This document shows positions 41,191-45,591 of a stretch of DNA of 45,591 bases, piece by piece (within the stretch, counting starts at the first letter, position 1; each line of letters opens with the position of its first letter). The position numbers and the translations under genes were made by a program. Below the pieces are notes generated by a model, which was not told the DNA's origin, searched no databases, and saw nothing but the letters and a program-made list of their open reading frames with translations. The stretch is from Gammaproteobacteria bacterium (lineage in GTDB: Bacteria; Pseudomonadota; Gammaproteobacteria; UBA9339), in NCBI GenBank assembly GCA_023480665.1, contig JAMCWR010000071.1, positions 1 through 45,591 of the forward strand. The letters run 5' to 3'.

Positions 41191-43920
41191 ATGATTGCTA
41201 AAGCTTTACGAAAAATTTTTGGCACAAGAAATGAACGTGTAATAAAACGTTTAGCGAAAAATGTTGCACGAATTAATGCGCTAGAAGAGGAGTATCAAAA
41301 ACTTACTGATGCTGAGCTTAAAGCCAAAACTCTTGAGCTACGCAAACAATATGAAGCAGGAGCAACTCTTGATGAATTATTGCCACAAGCTTTTGCTGCA
41401 GTTCGTGAAGCAAGCATACGTACTTTGGGGCTAAGACATTTTGATGTGCAACTTATCGGCGGTATGGTTTTACACGAAGGCAAAATTGCTGAAATGCGTA
41501 CCGGTGAAGGTAAAACATTAGTTGCGACTCTTGCTGCCTATCTTAATGCTTTAACTGGTAAAGCTGTGCATATTGTTACGGTGAACGATTATCTAGCAAA
41601 ACGTGATGCTGCCTGGATGGGGCCTATTTATAATTTTTTGGGTTTGAGCGTTGGTGTTATTTTATCAGGGCAAGATGGCACAGAGAAAAAAGCTGCATAT
41701 GCATGTGATATTGTGTATGGAACTAATAATGAGTTTGGGTTTGATTATTTACGCGATAATATGGCTTTTACTTTCGAAGATAAAATGCAGCGCGGCCTTT
41801 ATTTTGCTATTATTGATGAGGTTGACTCAATCCTGATTGATGAAGCACGTACACCGCTAATTATTTCTGGACCGACTGAAGATAGCTCTGATTTATATAT
41901 TGCAGTGAATAAACTTATCCCCCAACTGAAAAAGCAAGAAGAAAAAGATGGCCCAGGCGATTACGCGCTTGATGAGAAAACTAAACAAGCATTTCTCACC
42001 GAAGAAGGGCATCCACATATTGAACAGTTATTATTTCAGACAGGTATTTTGCGCCAAGGTGAAGGTTTATATGACCCAAAAAATATTCGTTTAATGCACT
42101 ATGTTTCTGCGGCACTTCGCGCAAATACTCTATTTCATCGCGACGTTGATTACATAGTAAAAAATGGCGAAGTAGTAATTGTGGATGAACACACCGGCCG
42201 CACCATGGAAGGACGACGTTGGTCTGATGGACTGCATCAGGCGGTTGAAGCGAAAGAAGGCGTTGAGATTCGCAGTGAAAACCAAACACTAGCCTCGATT
42301 ACCTTTCAAAACTATTTCCGACTCTACAATAAATTATCGGGCATGACTGGAACTGCTGATACTGAGGCATTTGAATTCCAGCAGATTTATGGATTAGAAG
42401 TAGTAGTTATTCCCACGCATAAAAACATGATTCGCGCCGATTTGCCTGATCAAATTTATCTTACAGCAAAAGAAAAGTTTAATGCTGTAATTAAAGATAT
42501 TAAGGAACGAAGTAAAAAAGGCCAGCCACTTTTAGTTGGTACCGCTTCAATTGAAACTTCAGAAAAACTCTCAGATTTATTGCGTAAAGAAAAAATTCCG
42601 CATCAAGTTTTAAATGCTAAACAGCATGAGCGTGAAGCCAAAATTATTGCTGAAGCTGGGCAACCAGGAAATGTTACTATTGCGACTAACATGGCTGGTC
42701 GCGGAACAGATATTGTTCTTGGTGGAAGCCTGGATGCAGAGCTTGCTGAACTTAAAGACGCTACGCCAGAACAAATTGCTCAAGTTAAAAAAGAGTGGGA
42801 AGCGAGGCATGCGCAGGTTGTTGCTGCTGGAGGATTGCACGTTATTGGCTCAGAGCGCCATGAGTCGCGGCGTATCGATAATCAGTTGCGCGGTCGTTCT
42901 GGAAGACAGGGTGATCCTGGATCTTCACGCTTCTATTTATCACTTGAAGATAATCTGATGCGCATTTTTGCTTCAGATAGGATTGCAGGAATTATGAAGC
43001 GGTTGGGTATGCAGGAAAATGAGGTAATTGAGCATTCCTTGGTAACACGTGCAGTTGAAAGCGCACAACGTAAAGTTGAAGGCCATAATTTTGATATTCG
43101 TAAGCATCTTTTAGAATTTGACGATGTAGCAAATGAACAACGCAAAGTTATTTATACTCAACGTGATGATTTAATGGCCGCAAAAGATGTTGCAGAAACT
43201 ATTGAAGCAATCCGAGAAGATGTGGTTAATAATGTAATTGATGGATATATCCCACCGCGAAGCTTGGATGAACATTGGGATATCGTTGGGCTAGAGCGAC
43301 AAATACAACAAGATTTTGGTGTAACTCTTCCCATCAAGCAATGGCTTGAAGAGGAAAGTGCGCTACATGAAGAGAGTTTGCGTAAGCGCATATTAGATGA
43401 GTTAACTAAAGTATATCGAGAAAAAGAAGCTAAAGTTGAGCCGACCATAATGCGGCAGATAGAAAAATCTATTATGTTACAAATTTTGGATATGCAGTGG
43501 AAAGAGCATTTGGCAGCGATGGATCATTTACGCGAAGGAATTCATTTACGCGGCTATGCACAGCAAAATCCAAAACAAGAGTATAAACGTGAGTCATTTC
43601 GCATGTTTACAGAGATGCTTGATGCAGTAAAATTAAATGTGATTCGCGCATTGTATGCTGTGCAAATTCGTTCAGATGAAGAAATTCAGGCGCTAGAAGA
43701 AGAACGCCGCGAAGCTTTAGAAAGAGAACAACAAAAAATGAATTTTATTCATAGTGATGCGACGGCTATACAAAATGATGAAGTAGAAGGAACGGCTGAG
43801 AAAGCAGAAGCAGCATCGCCAATACCTTTTGTGCGTCATGCTCCCAAAGTTGGTCGCAATGATCCTTGCCCTTGCGGTTCTGGGAAGAAATATAAGCAGT
43901 GCCATGGTAAGATTAATTAG
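41191..43920 (+). CDS. secA: preprotein translocase ATPase SecA
   Basis: Motor of the Sec pathway, at the cytoplasmic face of SecYEG. The 909-residue protein has Walker [14 protein letters not shown], Walker [22 protein letters not shown], the preprotein crosslinking region after it, NBD2 motifs ([39 protein letters not shown]), the two-helix and IRA1 region ([21 protein letters not shown]) and the C-terminal zinc tail [14 protein letters not shown] that binds SecB and lipid. Length is normal. The stop is 1 base from a GGGGTCAG palindrome. Confidence 0.98.
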   Translation: MIAKALRKIFGTRNERVIKRLAKNVARINALEEEYQKLTDAELKAKTLELRKQYEAGATLDELLPQAFAAVREASIRTLGLRHFDVQLIGGMVLHEGKIAEMRTGEGKTLVATLAAYLNALTGKAVHIVTVNDYLAKRDAAWMGPIYNFLGLSVGVILSGQDGTEKKAAYACDIVYGTNNEFGFDYLRDNMAFTFEDKMQRGLYFAIIDEVDSILIDEARTPLIISGPTEDSSDLYIAVNKLIPQLKKQEEKDGPGDYALDEKTKQAFLTEEGHPHIEQLLFQTGILRQGEGLYDPKNIRLMHYVSAALRANTLFHRDVDYIVKNGEVVIVDEHTGRTMEGRRWSDGLHQAVEAKEGVEIRSENQTLASITFQNYFRLYNKLSGMTGTADTEAFEFQQIYGLEVVVIPTHKNMIRADLPDQIYLTAKEKFNAVIKDIKERSKKGQPLLVGTASIETSEKLSDLLRKEKIPHQVLNAKQHEREAKIIAEAGQPGNVTIATNMAGRGTDIVLGGSLDAELAELKDATPEQIAQVKKEWEARHAQVVAAGGLHVIGSERHESRRIDNQLRGRSGRQGDPGSSRFYLSLEDNLMRIFASDRIAGIMKRLGMQENEVIEHSLVTRAVESAQRKVEGHNFDIRKHLLEFDDVANEQRKVIYTQRDDLMAAKDVAETIEAIREDVVNNVIDGYIPPRSLDEHWDIVGLERQIQQDFGVTLPIKQWLEEESALHEESLRKRILDELTKVYREKEAKVEPTIMRQIEKSIMLQILDMQWKEHLAAMDHLREGIHLRGYAQQNPKQEYKRESFRMFTEMLDAVKLNVIRALYAVQIRSDEEIQALEEERREALEREQQKMNFIHSDATAIQNDEVEGTAEKAEAASPIPFVRHAPKVGRNDPCPCGSGKKYKQCHGKIN

Positions 43921-43921
43921 A

Positions 43922-44006
43922 TGGGGTCAGGTCTTTAATTTAGCATTTATATTACCTTGACCTTAATACTTTTTATATTAAATGCTAAATTAAAGACCTG
44001 ACCCCA
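43922..44006. repeat. GGGGTCAG palindrome, GTCTTTAATTTAGCATT type, copy 2
   Basis: Perfect 28-base arms at 43922-43949 and 43979-44006, starting TGGGGTCAGGTCTTTAATTT. It exactly fills the gap between convergent secA and the GT39-type gene, 1 and 3 bases from their stop codons, and could end transcripts from both sides. Arms match the copy at 11587-11673. Confidence 0.9.
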
Positions 44007-44009
44007 CTC

Positions 44010-45437
44010 TTATTTTGGAACCAATGCAACAGTCGCCGCAGCGCCTGGTTCGGAATTAATCAACTGGTAATTTTTCAAGATATTTTGCAGATAATCTAAA
44101 TCTTTTTGTTGCGTAATAATTATTGTCGATTTTTCCATTAGTTGACCTGACTTATAGCAAGCAACGGGTTTTTTCGGCATTAAATAAAACACTGCTTTGT
44201 TATCATCGGCATTAAAAACTTCGATTTGCCATTTGTTCCAAGGCGCTTTTTTTGTCGCAGCCTGCTGAACATTTTTGGCAAAAACTTGCATAGTGTCACT
44301 CTTAGAATTAATTATATGTTGTACTATTCCAAACCAAGCAAATAACATTATATATAAAATTAACACTAAACTTTTAATTGTATCTTGATGGCGCTGCATA
44401 AATAGTGCATTTTGTAACCAATTAGCGGTGACTAACATAACAAATGGTGTGAGTGGTAAAATATAATAAGTGCGCCGCGAACCGCTTACCGTCAAAAATG
44501 CAAAAAGCAAAATCACCGCAAGCATTAACCAGCGTGAATTATTGTCAAGCTTTAACCATTTAATAAGATTGTTCACAAAAGCTGGAATAAATAACAGAAT
44601 CCAAGGTATGGTATACAACGGCAAATAAATAAGATAAGTATAGAATGGATCTTTATGATCAAATGGCTCGAAGAAACGTAAGATGTTTTCTCGGAACACC
44701 TCATACAAGCCACTGGTAGCAACTCCTTGATCAGGTAATACCGCTGATAATACAAATGGCGCTAAATAAACTAGAACTGCAAGACCAAAAGCAATTAACA
44801 AAGAGTAACGTAAGTGTTGTTTCCAAGTTTTGTTAACAATAATATCAGCTAGTACAACTAATATAGGAATAACAAATCCTATTAGGCCTTTAAATAAACA
44901 GGTCAGTGCTGTAATCAAGAAAAATACTAGATAAGTAAAAAAATTGGGCTTAGCTTTATTGCTTACGTACCAGTAAATTGCAAGCATTATTCCTGCAAGG
45001 TTTAGCATGTCAGCGCTTGCAACACGTGACCAAAAAATAAAAGAATAGCTAGTAATCAGTAACCAGCCTGCTATTAAACCTACATTACGGTTAAAGAGCT
45101 TTGTACCAAGGCTGTAGGTGCAAACTATGGTGATGAAGCTAGCGCAAGCAGATGGTAAACGTAAAATAAATTCATTGATGGCGCCGTTCAAATATGCAAC
45201 GCCAACTATTAACCAATAGGAAAGCAGTGGTTTGTCGTAGTATGTGCCACAATAACGATAAGGGTGAAATATATCATGTCTTAGTAACATTTGTGTGCAA
45301 ACTGCTGCCCAGCGGCTTTCTACAGTCCAGAGTTCAGCATTTGCAAGCATCGCAAATACAATAGCAAAGGCGGCAAAGAACAATAACCATAGTTTTCCTT
45401 GACTGCCCCAAAGATTATCTGCAAAAATTAGTTTCAT
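44010..45437 (-). CDS. GT39/ArnT-type polyprenyl-phosphate glycosyltransferase
   Basis: A 475-residue integral membrane protein with roughly 11-12 helices. The first periplasmic loop has the acidic and aromatic pattern of the family (NAELWTVESRWAAVCTQMLL, then FHPYRYCGTYYDKPLLSYWL, with the DKP-LSYW motif). This predicts a GT-C enzyme moving a sugar from an undecaprenyl- or dolichyl-like phosphate carrier to a protein or lipid A. ArnT (aminoarabinose transfer) is one option, but the lipid A specificity cannot be shown. The next gene, divergent from it, looks like a family 2 glycosyltransferase, which could make the lipid-linked donor. Confidence 0.85.
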   Translation of the reverse strand: MKLIFADNLWGSQGKLWLLFFAAFAIVFAMLANAELWTVESRWAAVCTQMLLRHDIFHPYRYCGTYYDKPLLSYWLIVGVAYLNGAINEFILRLPSACASFITIVCTYSLGTKLFNRNVGLIAGWLLITSYSFIFWSRVASADMLNLAGIMLAIYWYVSNKAKPNFFTYLVFFLITALTCLFKGLIGFVIPILVVLADIIVNKTWKQHLRYSLLIAFGLAVLVYLAPFVLSAVLPDQGVATSGLYEVFRENILRFFEPFDHKDPFYTYLIYLPLYTIPWILLFIPAFVNNLIKWLKLDNNSRWLMLAVILLFAFLTVSGSRRTYYILPLTPFVMLVTANWLQNALFMQRHQDTIKSLVLILYIMLFAWFGIVQHIINSKSDTMQVFAKNVQQAATKKAPWNKWQIEVFNADDNKAVFYLMPKKPVACYKSGQLMEKSTIIITQQKDLDYLQNILKNYQLINSEPGAAATVALVPK

Positions 45438-45460
45438 AATATTAATCTTGTAGCATAAAT

Positions 45461-45544
45461 ATGTTACTATTTGTCAAAAAGCTTTTCGCGCTTTTTGGTC
45501 GAGCTAATGCGGATGATGTTTTTAGTAAACTATATCATTTCTAA
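45461..45544 (+). CDS. 27-codon open frame directly before a glycosyltransferase gene
   Basis: ATG at 45461 to TAA at 45542-45544 encodes MLLFVKKLFALFGRANADDV then FSKLYHF, and the TAA abuts the ATG of the next gene (TAAATG). It may be a coupled leader peptide; no ribosome site is seen and coding status is unproven. Confidence 0.25.
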   Translation: MLLFVKKLFALFGRANADDVFSKLYHF

Positions 45545-45591
45545 ATGAATAAACAACCATATATCTCTGTTATTATCACTACAACCAAAGC
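45545..45591 (+). CDS. start of a family 2 glycosyltransferase (partial)
   Basis: Only the first 15 codons are in the window: MNKQPYISVIITTTK. The YISVII.T start, a short hydrophobic strand followed by Thr, is typical of GT-A family 2 enzymes such as dolichyl/undecaprenyl-phosphate sugar synthases. It is divergent from the GT39-type gene, and such pairs often work together. The rest lies outside the window. Confidence 0.5.
   Translation, partial: MNKQPYISVIITTTK

Overview
The window looks like an AT-rich gammaproteobacterial chromosome, most probably from the order Legionellales (Coxiella/Legionella/Berkiella-like). The support is protein similarity recalled by eye to WaaF/WaaC, PpsA/PpsR, CoaBC, BipA, RsmI, the dcw cluster, LpxC and SecA, plus many small secreted beta-barrel proteins, effector-like proteins and dense short palindromic repeats. 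No species call can be made from sequence alone.

Layout. 1-3800: tail of an unknown gene (possibly FliF-like), two small outer-membrane barrels and the heptosyltransferase pair waaF-waaC. 3800-8100: a possible small RNA, then an exported Asp-box beta-propeller protein and a DUF3300 protein on the minus strand. 8100-14100: a compound repeat, then the minus-strand series NUDIX-coaBC-ppsR, a damaged stretch (repeat plus Rpn nuclease remnant), and ppsA. 14100-20700: an orphan HI0074-like protein, a protein tyrosine phosphatase with effector character, a second compound repeat, tRNA-Arg(UCG), maf, an ATPase plus small-gene cassette bounded by a duplicated maf 3' end, an aminotransferase and a methyltransferase. 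20700-24420, minus strand: class D beta-lactamase, barrel protein, choloylglycine-hydrolase-type Ntn hydrolase and another barrel. 24420-28750, minus strand: typA, rsmI and a coiled-coil protein. 28750-39750: repeats, then murD, a two-helix membrane protein, ftsW, murC, murB, ftsQ, ftsA, ftsZ and lpxC. 39750-45591: a four-helix membrane protein and a DciA/DUF721 gene on the minus strand, secA, a GT39-type transferase on the minus strand, and the start of a family 2 glycosyltransferase.

The core genes make and divide the envelope: inner-core LPS (waaF, waaC), lipid A commitment (lpxC), peptidoglycan precursors (murD, murC, murB), the divisome (ftsW, ftsQ, ftsA, ftsZ) and export (secA). PpsA and PpsR form an enzyme-regulator pair separated by about 2.5 kb. 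The dcw cluster is split: nothing peptidoglycan-related precedes murD, murG is absent between ftsW and murC, and ddl is absent between murB and ftsQ, where repeats sit instead.

The most distinctive feature is repeat content. There are several families of inverted repeats, three of them with the same nested plan of outer arms enclosing inner arms. Repeats touch the stop codons of many genes and in four cases appear to supply the last codons. The best leads for new biology are the ATPase cassette in the duplicated maf end, a possible CsrA-binding RNA after waaC, the tyrosine phosphatase, and the unknown membrane protein inside the dcw cluster.
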